Source: Mya arenaria (lineage: Eukaryota > Mollusca > Bivalvia > Myida > Myidae). Taken from it: a DNA stretch of 64,000 nt. The DNA is taken from contig NC_069136.1 of assembly GCF_026914265.1 (NCBI RefSeq), forward strand, positions 13,971,856 to 14,035,855, given 5' to 3'. How positions within the stretch are numbered: position 1 is the first letter of the stretch; every line of letters begins with the position of its first letter. Below the pieces are notes generated by a model that was not told the origin of the DNA, did not search any database, and saw nothing but the letters and a program-made list of their open reading frames with translations. The position numbers and the translations under genes are program-made. This document shows positions 10,765 through 23,310 of this stretch, in pieces.

Positions 10765-11050
10765 GTATCTTTCATGGCCGAGAGTGTAAGATAGGTTTAT
10801 TCCAACCCGAGCGCAGGGTGTTTTGCGGGAACGAGGTTTACCGAGTTTCCGCAGAACACCCTGCGCAAGGGTTGATGAACCTTTCTCCCACCTCAGATAA
10901 GTAGATCCAAATATTTGACCATGCTAGAAATTGTTATCTTGCCCACGGGCAAGGAAAAAATAAGTACCCTTATTGAACTCCTTTGTTATTGTCGTAACAC
11001 AATTACATCCCTTGCTGAAGACCGTCGTCTGTAGCATCATGTAAATATAG
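10765..11050. mobile_element. Hairpin-bearing dispersed element, copy 1
   Basis: It starts with CATGGCCGAGAGTGTAAGAT, then a strong hairpin whose arms are GCGCAGGGTGTTTTGCGG and CCGCAGAACACCCTGCGC (about 10812-10866). CTCCCACCTCAGATAAGTAG and CCATGCTAGAAATT follow, ending near GTCTGTAGCATCATG. Related copies lie at 27515-27556 (end fragment) and 33738-34317. Confidence 0.8.
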
Positions 11051-13239
11051 CACACCAATAAAACAAGAAAAATACATCGACAGCCCTGTAATCGAAAATT
11101 CAAAAATAAAGGCTGTTTAGAGGCACAAGGCAATGGTTAAAACGACATTGAACTTTGAACACCAACGTATAGACAAAACATACACAAATACAAACACCAC
11201 AAAAAGAGCAAATACGAATATTAAAAAAAGGCTTTATTGATGATATTCGACTACCGCCTTGGATCGGTGACTGAACACGAATTCACTGGAACAGGAGTCT
11301 ACTGGGAACTTAAACTTGTTTATTATATTGCCATAACCTAACATTTTTCAATAATTACAAAATGTAAGCCTCGCCGGAAAGCTTTTACAAAAAGAGAGGA
11401 TTATAGTATGGCACTTAGCTGTGTACGTTACTGTTACTCAGATTAATAAAGACTCTTTCATGTTCAACATGTTCCACACTAATAATACCGGAATAACGAA
11501 ACCCTGACCATTTTTCAAAAACCATTATAATATTGTCAGTTAATAAAACTTAGTAATACAAATGGTTTTAGTTAATAAAATAGATATCAGACTAAATGCG
11601 CTACTCGGATATACGTGGCACAAAAAATGCGTCTAGATTCGCTATGCTTGTAAATGCTAGTACTCATACCATACATCGTATTTAGAGAACAACATCCCCG
11701 GTACCTGTTGGAGACCTTTTAATTAGAGCTTGAACGTCGTTTTTGGAGACTTCCTAGGAGATGTTCCCGCTAATCCCCACCTCAAGAGACGATCTCAACG
11801 ACTGGCCCAAAACACTTTGAAACAACGGTTGCTGGTCTAGAAAGGACATGTTTATCGACACTTCTGTAATACTTTATATAATGGTGTATATGTAAATACA
11901 AACATTGCTGAATTATAAAAAAGAGGTCGATAATACTATGCTAGTAATGCTCAATTTTCGGATAATATTATGGATATCATATTAATTAACCATTTATAAT
12001 AGAGTAGTTAATTTATTTCTAAACTATATGTATGCTTTTTATTTATGTATTTGTTTCATAGAGTATTTGGTTTCGCTGTTTGAGTGCGCAAGCGCCTTTA
12101 TTTTGAAATATATGAGTGCGCATCTGAGTTCACGTATCTTGTAAACAATTTACGAGAAAATGTGTAATCGTTCTGGGTTTCATGTAAAGGCGATGCCCTG
12201 ACTCTGTCTTGAAATCTTTGTTCAAATGATTTGTATATAATTAGTGTCATGAAACAGCAATTGGTAATATATTTGACCACTAGTAATGACCTATAGCTTA
12301 AATGGATTCAAACAACTCAAATCATAGTCTTTTTATTTGACATGTAAACGAATCATACAAACAAGTTAGTTGGGTACCATTCTGCACAGGTGTCATTTTA
12401 TGAAATGTAATAACTGCTATGTTATCGATATGGTGACAGACGCATATGAAGTAACATACTTTATCTTGCCGTTTTCTTTGTCAAAAATGTAAGCCTGAAA
12501 CGTATTTATGAGTTTTGAATGTTATACATTTCTTACAAGATAATGCAATACATATAACACCAATCGGGCATTGCACGTGTTGCAACATTGGTACCTATAT
12601 ACATTGCCAATGATTTGATTTTATTCTCCTAAAATGATTCTTTTTCAATAATATATTCAATGCGTTTCTCGAAATACTTAATTTCATCAAATGCACAAAT
12701 CATATCAAGATGGTCATGACAATTCTTTACTGAACCTCTAGCTTGTAGTGTGAAAATTTTCATACATATGTGCAAAAATAACTAAGTCTGTCTATAAAAA
12801 ATTATAATAATGTAGAAAATTCGGGAATCTAACGATGACATGCACAATAAAAGATAACTCTCCACTATTGGTTTCATTTTAAACCAATTTATATTTTCGA
12901 ACTGCTTTTACCTGTTGACTTCGGTATATAATATTGTATACCAACCAGTTTAGTTTTTGTAGAAAATGAACACAGCCATCCACTTCAAAGAACCCCACAA
13001 AATTGCTGACAACTTTAGAAACTCGCACAAATACCTGTTGATAAAGTACATATTGAATTGTGTCCCTTTAAAATGGCCTGATTTTTCGTGTAGATTAATA
13101 TATAATTAAATAAACATGGGGATTTGTACAGTACAGTACGGGAACGCATAGGTTGATCCATACAACAAAATAAGTACGTTTGGTCTAAATTTAAGTTGTA
13201 TCAAGTTGTACCAAGTGGTTTGGTTAGCCACGGGCTTCT
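11051..13239. other. Gene-poor AT-rich sequence
   Basis: No supported exon, RNA gene or repeat. Open frames at 10924-11133 and 12098-12280 (minus) have no recognisable content. Confidence 0.45.
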
Positions 13240-13536
13240 TAGCTATTTGTGTAAGTAATCCTGGCCTTCCTTAGGCGGATGAGCTCCGGTGGAGCACGGC
13301 TTAACCAAATAAGGTGTCAACCAAGAGCGCCACGGGAGATCAACTCGACACCTCTTATGGCGCCCCCAACCAGAACCTTCAAATTCCGATAGGAAACGGC
13401 TGGCGTTGAGACCCGACTCACCACCAATACCTCACCCAGGCTTTTTCAATCTTACACAATAACCAGAGAAATTCACAAAGTTTACAAGGTAGTGATAAAA
13501 GTCAACATCGTGACATTTTTGAGTTCCTAAAACACA
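13240..13536. other. GC-richer leader before the LINE ORF1 relic
   Basis: A GC-richer stretch (GGCGGATGAGCTCCGGTGGAG, AGAGCGCCACGGGAGATCAA, ATGGCGCCCCCAACCAG) lies directly upstream of the ORF1 remnant. It may be the 5' UTR of the same LINE. No second copy was seen to confirm this. Confidence 0.35.
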
Positions 13537-13779
13537 ATGAACGAAGACCTTATTTCCCATGATGATTGGAAGTCAAATGAAAATAATGTTATTAATAGCA
13601 AAATCGATGAAGTTCTTAGTACAGCTCAACATGTTACAATTGCAGCGTCTTAAAACAGGAAAATATTAACCTCTAAAGCCAATTGTAAAAGTTACAAAAC
13701 AAAAGTTGACCAGATTGAAATTCGGGCAAGGCGAAACAATTTAAAATTTAGTGGCATTTCTGTTGGATTGAGAAATTAG
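13537..13779 (+). pseudogene. LINE (L1-type) ORF1 remnant
   Basis: An ATG at 13537 opens a short frame (MNEDLISHDDWK) that stops after about 37 codons. A second frame then reads KVDQIEIRARRNNLKFSGIS at about 13695-13764, before a stop at 13777. The wording D-Q-I-E-x-R-x-R-R-N-N-L-x-F-x-G-I is the hallmark of the end of the coiled coil and start of the RRM in L1-like ORF1 nucleic-acid chaperones. The frame break, stops and the missing RRM and reverse transcriptase show a dead 5'-end fragment. A foldback element lies 31 bp downstream. Confidence 0.72.
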
Positions 13780-13810
13780 CTGAGCTTCTTTGATGTATAG
13801 AAAGCAATAT

Positions 13811-14293
13811 CAGTGTGTGTATACCACGTGTTAATTTACGTCATATATGCTACGTCGAAGGCAACATTTTGCTTAAAATGAAGACTTAAATCAAAGATAA
13901 CTTTTCTTGTACAACACCATTTTAAATGAAACAAAGGGCAGTCTATGCATGTGAAAGAGCCCCGCGTTTGTATTATTATCGAAATTTGATAAAGTCATTA
14001 GTTTCATCAAACACTTCGACAACCCTGTTTCCGAATAATGTTTTGACAGTGCTCCGTCAGACGGCCGTATGTGAAAATATTTGTCGAAGTGTTTAAAGAA
14101 ACTAAACTATCAATCAAACTCTGGTAAAAGACCGAAGGAGGGGTTCTGTTAGTGGCGTAGACTGCGCTATGTTTAATTCAAAATGGTGAAGAAATAGTGA
14201 AGTTATCTTTGTTTAAAGTCTTTTTTCACATCAACATATTGCCTTCTGACGTAGCATTTATGACGCAATTTATCACGTGGTATACACACACTG
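13811..14293. mobile_element. 483-bp foldback element with AATAT target duplication
   Basis: An almost full-length palindrome. The left end CAGTGTGTGTATACCACGTG mirrors the right end CACGTGGTATACACACACTG. Further matching arm segments include GCAGTCTATGC against GCGTAGACTGC and AACACTTCGACAA against TTGTCGAAGTGTT. The 5-bp flank AATAT is present on both sides (13806-13810 and 14294-14298). There is no coding capacity. A 32-bp relic of the same terminus lies at 53366-53397. The superfamily is not clear: the CAGTG end and 5-bp duplication do not decide it. Confidence 0.88.
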
Positions 14294-14298
14294 AATAT

Positions 14299-16747
14299 GA
14301 GCAATTAAAATTAATACAAACCCATAGAGTAAAATCTAAAGTTGCTACATACTCTACAATCATAACACATTTAGGTTATAAATCACAAACTGATAGACTA
14401 ATAAGCTATTAGGAATCAGTATAAAAGAGTTGTCATTTTAAAAACATCAAGTCAGAAATACAACATAAATATCACAAGCATGATTTAACCAGAAGATGAG
14501 TGATACTTGTCAATATAGAAAATTTAAATATATGATTTTGTAGAATAGCTTAGGCTTTTATTGTACTATTGTTAATAAGGCAATTTATATGCTTCCAAAA
14601 TACGTTTTAAACAATAAAATCAATGCATTCCGGATTAAAGGGGGCCCAATAATAGACGACTTAAACATATTTTAGTAATTATTTTGCAAAACAATAATGT
14701 CTTAAACGTATGCCAATACTTTTTGATGACAATTGAATAGTTTTCATACATTGTTTAACAATGGAAAGACCGATCAGACCCTCAGATTTATATTTTTTAA
14801 AACATATCCGAAAGCATTAAACAATGCATCTCAAAGTAACATTCTAGACTTCATTCTTATGACAACAACATCACACATTCTTCGTTTCATTCGAGTTAAA
14901 TCAAAAGATCGTACTTCCAGTCCAGTCCGAACCAACACAGTTTGGGGTGAGTACAGATTTGTGTGTATTGCCGAGACAGAAGGATCGCTATAACAATCTC
15001 AGAAACACAAAGCAAATAGGGTAAATCTAGGTGTATTTCTAGATAATATCAACGAGTATTTTTTGCAATGAAATCTGAAGATACAATTTTATGGTCTAAA
15101 ACCTTTTACTTCATCGGATTAAAACATATTTTGGATGAGAGTACGTTCCCACTGAAACTGCGACGGGTCAAGTCTTATGCTCACATAACTTGATAGAGAT
15201 GATGGCTCAATCGAGGATATGCGCAATGCTCGAAAAAAATGATTCACCGACGCTGAGTGTCAATATTCACAAATCGAAACATTCTAGCGATAAAAATGTG
15301 CTTCTCTAAGTATTGAGGTTAAAGCCAGCTATATTGTTCCGAAAAAAACCTATTCTCCATAATAAATGATGACTTGAATGGATGTTATTTTTAAGGTACA
15401 TGTAGTTAATTCTTTGCATGTACTTCGATGTAAGTTATGAATATATTCCACACATAGCCTATAGGCTCTTTCAAGTCGAGGAATATCTTCTTGTGAGTAT
15501 AACATCCAGGTATAAAGCTGTCTTAATCACGACTGTATATCTATTGTTTTAAAAGTCAGCGGGGATAATGACACCGACTGAATAAGGTTCTTGTATGTAT
15601 TAGAAAACGTCCCCCTCAATATACATCAAGCTGCTGAGTCCCTTACGTCAGATGCCGGTCACAGTTTATTCCAAGATGGATGTAGATATCGGATTCGGCC
15701 GAGATGTAATTGCCATAACAGAACACGTGTACATTTAAAACTATAACAGCAAATCTGTTAGCATTATAGAAATATATTCACCTGCGGGAATAATTGCAGC
15801 AAATATCCAGCATATTTTCCAAATCTAAACTTTGAAAAATAGACTAGCACCTTGTCATCCGCGTTTGTCGGGGAGGACCAAAGACACAACAAGTCTTCGG
15901 TATTTGACACAACTATGTGCTGAGCTGTAGAGTTCATTGGAGGTTATAGGTGTAGGATCGTCTATATTGCATGTTATACGTTTATAGAACAAGCCTTGGT
16001 GTCTTACAAAGACTGGCATGTTGTCAAGATAACAAACATAAAGTTTTGATGAGTTTTCAGGGGCGTAATTCAAGCATTTGTGCAGAAAAAGAAATTGTCG
16101 CCAGGCACCTTAGACCCTCCCGGAATCCACCTTTTATTGATTGAAGGCTCAGATCGTTACATCTGTCTGGATGTAATATTTCATAGATGACAACGGAGAT
16201 TTTTGTCATTTAATGGATGTGCACATTGAAGTTACCTCCGTGATCTGGAGCACCATAAAGGTTGTAAAATCCACCAGAAAAGTGAGACTTAATGTGAAAT
16301 TAGTGTCTTTGTCAACTTGAGCATTGCTGGCGAGCTGCTTAGACTGAGCGTTTTGCATGGAAGTAGACGGGTATTCTCACTGAAGTACAGGTGTTGGAAA
16401 TGCCCTTATGTTAATTTGGATTTAATAGGCTATAGATAATTGTAGATACAATGTTCTTATGTCCCGATATTTGCATTATAAGGTCCGCAGGAATATGGTT
16501 TCAATCAATATCTGGACGTCGGATTTCTGACACTGTAATTATATAGTTGTTTGATCGGATTAAACCCAGCCTTCTTCATCATTCGTTTCATATTGGAACT
16601 GAGTTTGTTGACCCTGACCTGATTTATGTGAAAACATCTTGTCTGATGTTTGTTATTTGTTTTTGACAGCGCGAATGAATAATATTTTGTGAAATGGTGT
16701 CCTAGTTTACATAGTTATTACTTATATCATAAGTTTTAAATCATTTC
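14299..16747. other. Gene-poor sequence
   Basis: No recognisable exon or repeat. Frames at 14733-14993 (+) and 15855-16073 (-) have no known motif and are not called. Confidence 0.45.
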
Positions 16748-17231
16748 AAATGATGTGGTATTCTTAAAGGGTCAGATGGAGATGGGATCCCTAATCAGTG
16801 AAGTACTTGGGGTTTTCCTATAAGTTTATTATGATTTGTTCTATTATTTAGTTTCCTCAAGTTAATGCATACTTTTACCTTTTACGTTTTTTTACGGAAA
16901 CAGTGAGGTTTGTGCACGTAAACTGGTTACACCCCCAGTAAATTTACATTTTACTGACCGTTCCAAGGCGGTACCTAACAATCCTTTATAAACATACATA
17001 GTTTTTTATATATATATACAGTATGTATGCACTGTGTTGTTTGTAGAGTATTGTGCTGTTCTTTCATGTTTCTTGTTTGTGATTTTTTTTATTTTTGTGT
17101 TCGTTGTCTTTGGCGTTTACCCAGTGCCATTAAATCGGGTTTATGTTTAAACTTTTTGCTACTGAGCTTGATTCTGTAGTTTTGCACTGAAGTATTAAAT
17201 CAGTTTAAATGATGTGGTATTCTTAAAGGGT
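16748..17231. mobile_element. Dispersed repeat flanked by 25-bp direct repeats
   Basis: The 25 bases beginning AAATGATGTGGTATTC occur identically at 16748-16772 and 17207-17231. Between them lies a dispersed repeat (ACCGTTCCAAGGCGGTACC, then TTTCTTGTTTGTGATT, TCTTTGGCGTTTACCC and GCCATTAAA) seen again at 29610-29775, inverted near 54070-54185, and in part at 61290-61480. The direct repeats could be a target-site duplication or part of a small tandem duplication. Confidence 0.7.
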
Positions 17232-18499
17232 GCCTTTTAAGAATCTAGAACTAGTTTTTAAACTCCTTCCATGTTGTGTATACGTTATTAACAAGTCTTT
17301 GTATGTCGGTTGAAGAGTACAAGTGAATTCCAGCATTAACTTCAAAAACCGTTTCCTTGTACACAGGGTGGGAGAAAGAAAAATCGAACAGAGACTCAGT
17401 AAAGTTTGAATCCATTTAATATCATGCACTTTGGTTAGGATATTTATTGTTCGGTCGTAAAATGTAGGATCAACCGTGCGCTAATATCCCATTTCCCTTT
17501 CAGATTCATAGCTTTGTCTTACGTCTACCCCAGGCTTTTCATAATTAATTTCCGCAGCTATAGATTACGAACAATTAAGCCAGCAAGTAATTCCATTGAA
17601 AGAATTTTCAATCATCTATTATTTAATAAGGTATTAAAGCGCCTTTGTGATACAATCTATCTGCTACGATGTCGTCCATAATGGTCAATAACATTTTCTG
17701 GAACGTTAAACAGACTTCTGTCAGCGCCTGGAATGTAGCAGCGAATTGCAAAGTGTCTCATAAGTATGTGAATTGGAAAGTGGGGTAATTTAAATCAGAT
17801 CATTGAGTATTGATTAGGCCATTAGTGTATGTAAATCAAATGTCACCACAATTATAAAGTAAACAGTAAGTTCAGAGTGTTTTCTTGCACATGGCATTCT
17901 TTCCTACATAACTGTCATTGCCTGACTTTGTTTTATCATATAAACAATAATTCTGATTAAAATCTGCATTTTTCCGCCCTTCGTAACTCTCTATTCGCTA
18001 ACGAATATTTTTTTTGCTCAGAAACGGAAAAAAAATAGTTAGGGTCGGCGCATGTTTATAGGTAGTGTCGGCTTACCCGAAACGGACATATATTTTTTTA
18101 GGCCTCATTGATTAAATTTCACAACTTTACTTGTCTACAAGGCTTACGTTTTAGACAAGTGTCAGGGGTAAAAGGTAGCATATGATTGGTGTATGCCCTT
18201 TTGTGTGGGCCAATGACAATCTACGATTTAAAAAAAGAGTTCATCAATTCAATGTTGATCGATTTTGACGAATGCACAGAGTCAGAGTCCAACTGTGACG
18301 AAAAAAGTTCCACAGCATATATTTCAGTCAGTATTTTAAACGAGTGTCTATGGCCTACAACCACTCATTCTATTTTCTGTAGATTGCTTAAAAATGTACA
18401 TATAAATAATGTACAGTGTCATATTGCCAGTCGTCCCCTGCAGATCTTGCAGTACTTTCAGTACATTGCTTTCTATCTAAATGATATGTACCATTAGTA
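17232..18499. other. No supported feature
   Basis: AT-rich sequence. A frame at 18186-18497 contains a DFDECTESESNC stretch that recalls a calcium-binding EGF start, but the later cysteines are absent and no splice sites fit. Confidence 0.4.
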
Positions 18500-18818
18500 A
18501 TTCATTTGTTTTAATATACTGAAACGGATGAATAAATATTAAAGAAACTGATTCATTTTAGGTATGCCGTTTTTTATTTGAACGAAAGGTGAAGAAAACA
18601 CAGTTTTTCTACCTTATGAAACGATAGTTGGTTACTGTTAATATTTTAGGACCCACCATTTATTTAATGTTTTTGCATTTTCAGGTCAACATGGTTACAG
18701 TCTTGTATAATATAATATTTTCCATAAATGCATTATTTAGTTAGTTGTTTAAGACTTATAACTCATTTTTTGTTATACATGTGTATGCATTGATTTTGAA
18801 AACTAGTACTTCTTTAAA
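18500..18818 (+). mobile_element. MITE family B, 5'-truncated copy
   Basis: It matches the right four-fifths of the family B unit: GATGAATAAATATTAAAG, GAACGAAAGGTGAAGAAAACAC, CCATAAATGCATTATTTAGT and TGTTATACATGTGTATG, ending in CTTCTTTAAA. The left terminus is missing. Confidence 0.75.
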
Positions 18819-20550
18819 ATCATGACGATTTGATGAAGGGTTTCGTTGATATATTAAGCAGAAAGTAGCTTTGAAAAATAGCCATTTAGAAATATAGGAA
18901 ACATTCTTAACAAATAAATCTACGAATTCCCGTTAAATATTGCGTGTAAAATTCTTACTTAAATAGTTTTAAGTTATGCCTATGTTATCCCTAATGATAT
19001 GATTTGTTTTAAAAAAACAACGAAAATTAGAAAAACATACAGGAAACATTTGTGGAAAATATGAGATAAAAGTGCGGTAGTTGCTCCCTCTGGAGTCACT
19101 CTATCGGATTTCCTAACAAAGGAGAATCATGCTTGTGTTGCATTTATAATTACGTGGCCATTCGAATTGAATTATTTAAGACAGTATCTTTGTTATCAAT
19201 GTCAGTACATCACAGTCGATACAAGTCCGTATTGAGATTTGAATAATGCGGTTTTTATTTCTAATACTGGAATTTAATATTGATAGTAGAGTGACATTTG
19301 TAACAATACTGACTGTACACATCAATATATATCCGGGAGCATTATTTTTTTCAAGCAAACTAAATCATGCATTTACAATTAATTCTCGCCGTTTTTAATG
19401 TAATGTAAACTATATGCCAGTAAATATGAATACATGAAGAATTTTATTTAAATTTTACAGTTGTACTAGGTGAGTCCCTAAATCGGAACACTGTCGGCAC
19501 TTTTTTGAAATATTTTTAGTTAGACTTGCACCACAACTACAAAATTTTCCATCAGCATACTAGGATTCAAGACCAATTGGTTGATATAATTGGTATTTTT
19601 CAAGATACTTCCAATATGCATGAAAATAACTTTTTTAACCGCACAGTCAAGGACTGCCGTTTTTGTCTTGTTCTTTGGAACTTGTATCTAAGGCAAGCGT
19701 CTTTAATGATTAAAATTGTAAATAAACTGATCGGAATCGGAAAAACGCTTTTATAACGGGTGTTCCATATTTAGGTACTGTTCATATTTAGGTACTCAAC
19801 CAGTACAGTTGTTCCATCACTATCAATTCCGGAGTGTTATTGTGATAATGTAAAAACAAAATCAAATCTCATTATCACGTGCGTTTATGAATACATTTCT
19901 GGTTTTTCATGACTAAACGCTCATTAGAATAATACTATATTTGTTACAAAATCAAAATGATCAGACTTTGATTCAAGTAAGCGAAATTATCTAAATACTC
20001 GACGTCGTTCAGTCTATAAATAATTATCCAGGAATCCCAATGGAATTGCTTGTATTTATTAAAATATGTGAACATTAGAATGAAAACGACAAATCAAAGG
20101 CTTGTACAAAATTTTCGTACCAATCTGCACTAAATTACATAAAGCTAAGTAACTTTTTAAAGTTTATACTTAATACTCGAATATAAGTGTGTACTCATTT
20201 TATTCAATTTATTGACCAGTCCACTGACTTAAAATAGCATATCAGATAAATATAACGTTTATAATGTCCGAACTTGAAAGTATATCTGAAATACATATTC
20301 ATTAACATTCTTTCAAAAGAAAGATTAAAACTGAGAGTTTTGGAACGGAAAAATATAACAATTCACAGAACACTTTATCACTAGAGATTAAGTAACAAAT
20401 ACAGTTTTTAAATGCTAATGAATACCATTAATTAAGGTTAAAAATGATACATTTCGTCATAAAGCATGTTTTTGTATGTCGTTGACAAAAGGATATCAAT
20501 TGCATCTTCTCGGCAAGATCCGTATATAGTCCGGGGGCAGAGATGGTTGA
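18819..20550. other. No supported feature
   Basis: AT-rich sequence to the left of the transposon; no exon or repeat recognised. Confidence 0.45.
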
Positions 20551-20846
20551 CCCTGCATTGTTGTATTAAGTTTTTTTTACTGTTGATTTTGGTAGCCAAG
20601 GGTCTCTTTTTTCAGAAACTGCTTGATGACATGTTGTCACCTTTGAGCAATTTGAGAAATTCAAGATGGCGTCCAAGATGGCCGCCATTACATATAAATG
20701 ACCATAACTCCCTACCTGTTCATCATAGGAAGGTGATTTTTGTCTCTATACCTAGGTTTTAGGGGTCAAGCTATCCATTAGAACTAAGTATTATGTTAAT
20801 ATCGTATTACATAATAGTAATTTCCAAGATGGCTGCCAAGATTGCC
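20551..20846. repeat. Left terminal inverted repeat of the transposon
   Basis: It mirrors 23293-23588 at equal length (296 bp), from CCCTGCATTGTTGTATTAAG to CAAGATGGCTGCCAAGATTG. The arms contain several AAGATGGC(T/C)GCC motifs. Confidence 0.92.
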
Positions 20847-21259
20847 GCCGTAACACTTAAACTGGCATATATATTATTTACTCCAAATTAGTCGTGAAGG
20901 TGTCTATCCCTGAGTATTTTGGAGACACATCTATCTGTATCAGATCAGAGTTCATATACTGATGATGTCATCTACAAATCCAAGATGGCTGCCAGTTTAC
21001 AAGCACTGGTATATCTTCTATACTATTCAATCTTGGTGGAAAATATGAAAAGGTAAACGACCTCAGGTGTTATATTATAACAAATGTTCTTTAATTGTAA
21101 ATCTGAATTCTCCGAGACTACCAAAAGCATATTATACAATTCATAATTAAGGATGGCTACCACTTTACCAAATAATCTACACTGTTGTACATTGTGTTGC
21201 CCATGTGCATCACAAAGACATGCAATCAGCTATGATGTCGGGTTACAGCAACCCTGATT

Positions 21260-22522
21260 TTAGCAGGCGCAAAATATTGTGCATTTCATGTTTGCAGAGT
21301 TGCAACTACAAGCACGTGAACTGCATGGAGTAGTACTGTGACATCCACATTTTATTAGACGTAGTACCATCTGTGGGGCTAGTTCGACTTCATCAGGTAG
21401 GGTGACTGGTTGAAGGGACTTGTTTTGGTCATCCTTTACCCAACCATATTCCGTTGAGTCCAACTCGGGTGGATTCTGCGCTTCCAGTGACCGCCATACC
21501 AAAGCCTGATAGTGAGCTCTTTTAACATTCTCTTTGAATGCCTCAGTTGTTGGTGGCAAGGTACACAACTTCGGTGTTGATGACCCTTTGCCTGTTTGTG
21601 ACAGCCATACCTTTAACCTTGTCTCTGACATTGTACTACAGTCTGTTTGTCCATAGCACGCGGAAATGAAGGAGGTAGCCTGTTGAATAACAGATTCCAT
21701 AGAATGCCCTGGTGCACCCAACAAGTTAAGTGAGTGCCCCGATCGAAGTGTTTTGAGTACAGTAGCCTTTCCAATTTTAAAATAGGAGGCGACGGTGTCA
21801 CAGCCAGAAAGTGTATGTGCCGGGAGTATTCCTTCGACTATTTGACAATGCTTCTGCACAGTTTTGCCTATATCAAGCACCGCCCTTCCTTTGATGGGGG
21901 ACTCCATCAATACAACATTCTTGAGATTTGCCATGTGATGATAATGCAGCAACAGTACAAAGACATCAGTGTCATCGGCAACAACAGTGATTTTGCTTTC
22001 TGCATTTTCCGCGGCACAACTCAAGACCTGTTGGACAATGATGTTATCTGCTTCTTCGTGTGAAGTTGACAGATCTGCTCGTGAGATGACAACTCCACCT
22101 TCACTGATTTCGATTGGCACCGGATCTGCTCCTGTTACCACTAACTTGTGATGTTGTGTGTTGTCCTCATGAAACTTCTTATCCTGGACAAAATCATCAA
22201 CTATCAGTTGCATCAGTTGCTTCTTGTTTTTGGAAGAGGTTAGTAGAATCGTCTGCGCTGGAAGTTTACTGTTGACTTGCAAATGATGAGCCCTACTGAC
22301 ACCAGTTGCCCTAGATCCTCTGGTAACACTCTTCGTGCTGTAATCATAATATCTGTCAAATATCAGATACACGTCCTCGACCCGTAACCTTTTTCCTATG
22401 GCATATTTGAAGTTCGCTATATAGTCTTTCACAGACCCATCAGCAGGCCAAGAAACTACCCAAAGTATTGCTGAGCCATCGAGTACACTAACATTTGCAC
22501 CACCAGCAACTCTATCAGACAC
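21260..22522 (-). pseudogene. Transposon protein, C-terminal part (DDTD motif, CXC-like Cys cluster)
   Basis: A frame of 420 codons. The middle carries VVADDTDVFVLLLHYHH followed by LPAHTLSGCDTVASYFKIGK. This Asp-rich strand pattern recalls the acidic centre of PIN/FEN-type nucleases, but that is inference. The C-terminus is a cysteine cluster (CGCHSTTPCSSRACSCNS, CTIFCAC) like tesmin/CXC zinc modules. The frame ends in TAA right after CTIFCAC, yet the next codons read NQGCCNPTS before a second stop, so the first stop probably cuts a longer Cys module. At the other end it is out of frame with the upstream part. Proteins of this look are repeated in many invertebrate genomes. The transposition chemistry is not established from the sequence. 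Confidence 0.75.
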
Positions 22523-23310
22523 CTCAAAATTTTCTTCAAGGTAGATTTAGATTTCGCAATCCTCATATCTCCAGCATCATCAAACATGGACGTTGGAACT
22601 GGCGCAAGTTCATGACCAAGCACATCCTTAATGTCAATGTCCCGCCCACTAACCTGTAGGCCAATCACCCTTGCGTAAATCAAATTGGTATCCAATACTT
22701 TCACAGCTCCGACCTTCACATGCATCCCTGCATGATCCATAGTAAAAACCTTTTTCGTGATGGTTTCATAAAGTCCCTGCGGTAACCGACTTTCGAAAAC
22801 TGTCATTAGTTCAGTCCCGATTGTGACAGCATTGTGGACATTGACTTCAGTTGAACCAATCTGGCCACTAACTACATATACTATACCACTGGGGTGTGCC
22901 GCAGAATCTAAAGGATTAATGCAAGTGTCGAGTTTTTGTCTGATTCCATCTCGGTCTTTCTTGTCTTCAGCAATCCTGGCTTTTGCCTCTTCTTTGTGTG
23001 TTGTCACCACCTTACTTTGAGTGTCCTCATCCGTCATGTCATCCAGATCAGATTCCAACCTGCTGCATGCATGCAATCTAAGGGCCCATACCTTCAGCGT
23101 TTCTGGCTTAAGCGTGATGCCAACTATCCCCCCAGGAGCATGCCCATACCGCATGAAGGTCGTCTCAATCATCATGACGCTCCAGATGCCATTCCATAAG
23201 CCAGCAGAATGGTGCATAACATGCTCACCCTTCATAAAGTGTGACAACACCTCCTGTGGTAGCCGTTCCATCTCACTAAGGTAGCACAAGAAGGCAATCT
23301 TGGCAGCCAT
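22456..23310 (-). pseudogene. Transposon protein, N-terminal part
   Basis: A frame of 284 residues from ATG 23310 (MAAKIAFLCYLSEMERLPQE); an in-frame ATG at 23346 is also possible. The start codon lies inside the right terminal inverted repeat, so the repeat probably also serves as promoter and leader. It contains GIVYVVSGQIGSTEVNVHNA and FTMDHAGMHVKVGAVKVLDT and ends after the frames separate near 22525-22545. There the run AAGAAAATTTTGAGG puts the next conserved stretch (FEVSDRVAGG) into the frame of 21260-22522. A one-base change in this homopolymer region is the simplest explanation. I recognise the family only as a repeated invertebrate element protein. Confidence 0.72.

Noticed and set aside
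18186..18497. EGF-like start DFDECTESESNC
   Set aside because: Only two cysteines match, the rest of the EGF pattern is missing, and no splice acceptor precedes it.
20466..20762. 98-codon frame, and its near copy at 23377-23586 on the other strand
   Set aside because: Both are translations of the transposon's inverted repeats, which explains their similarity.
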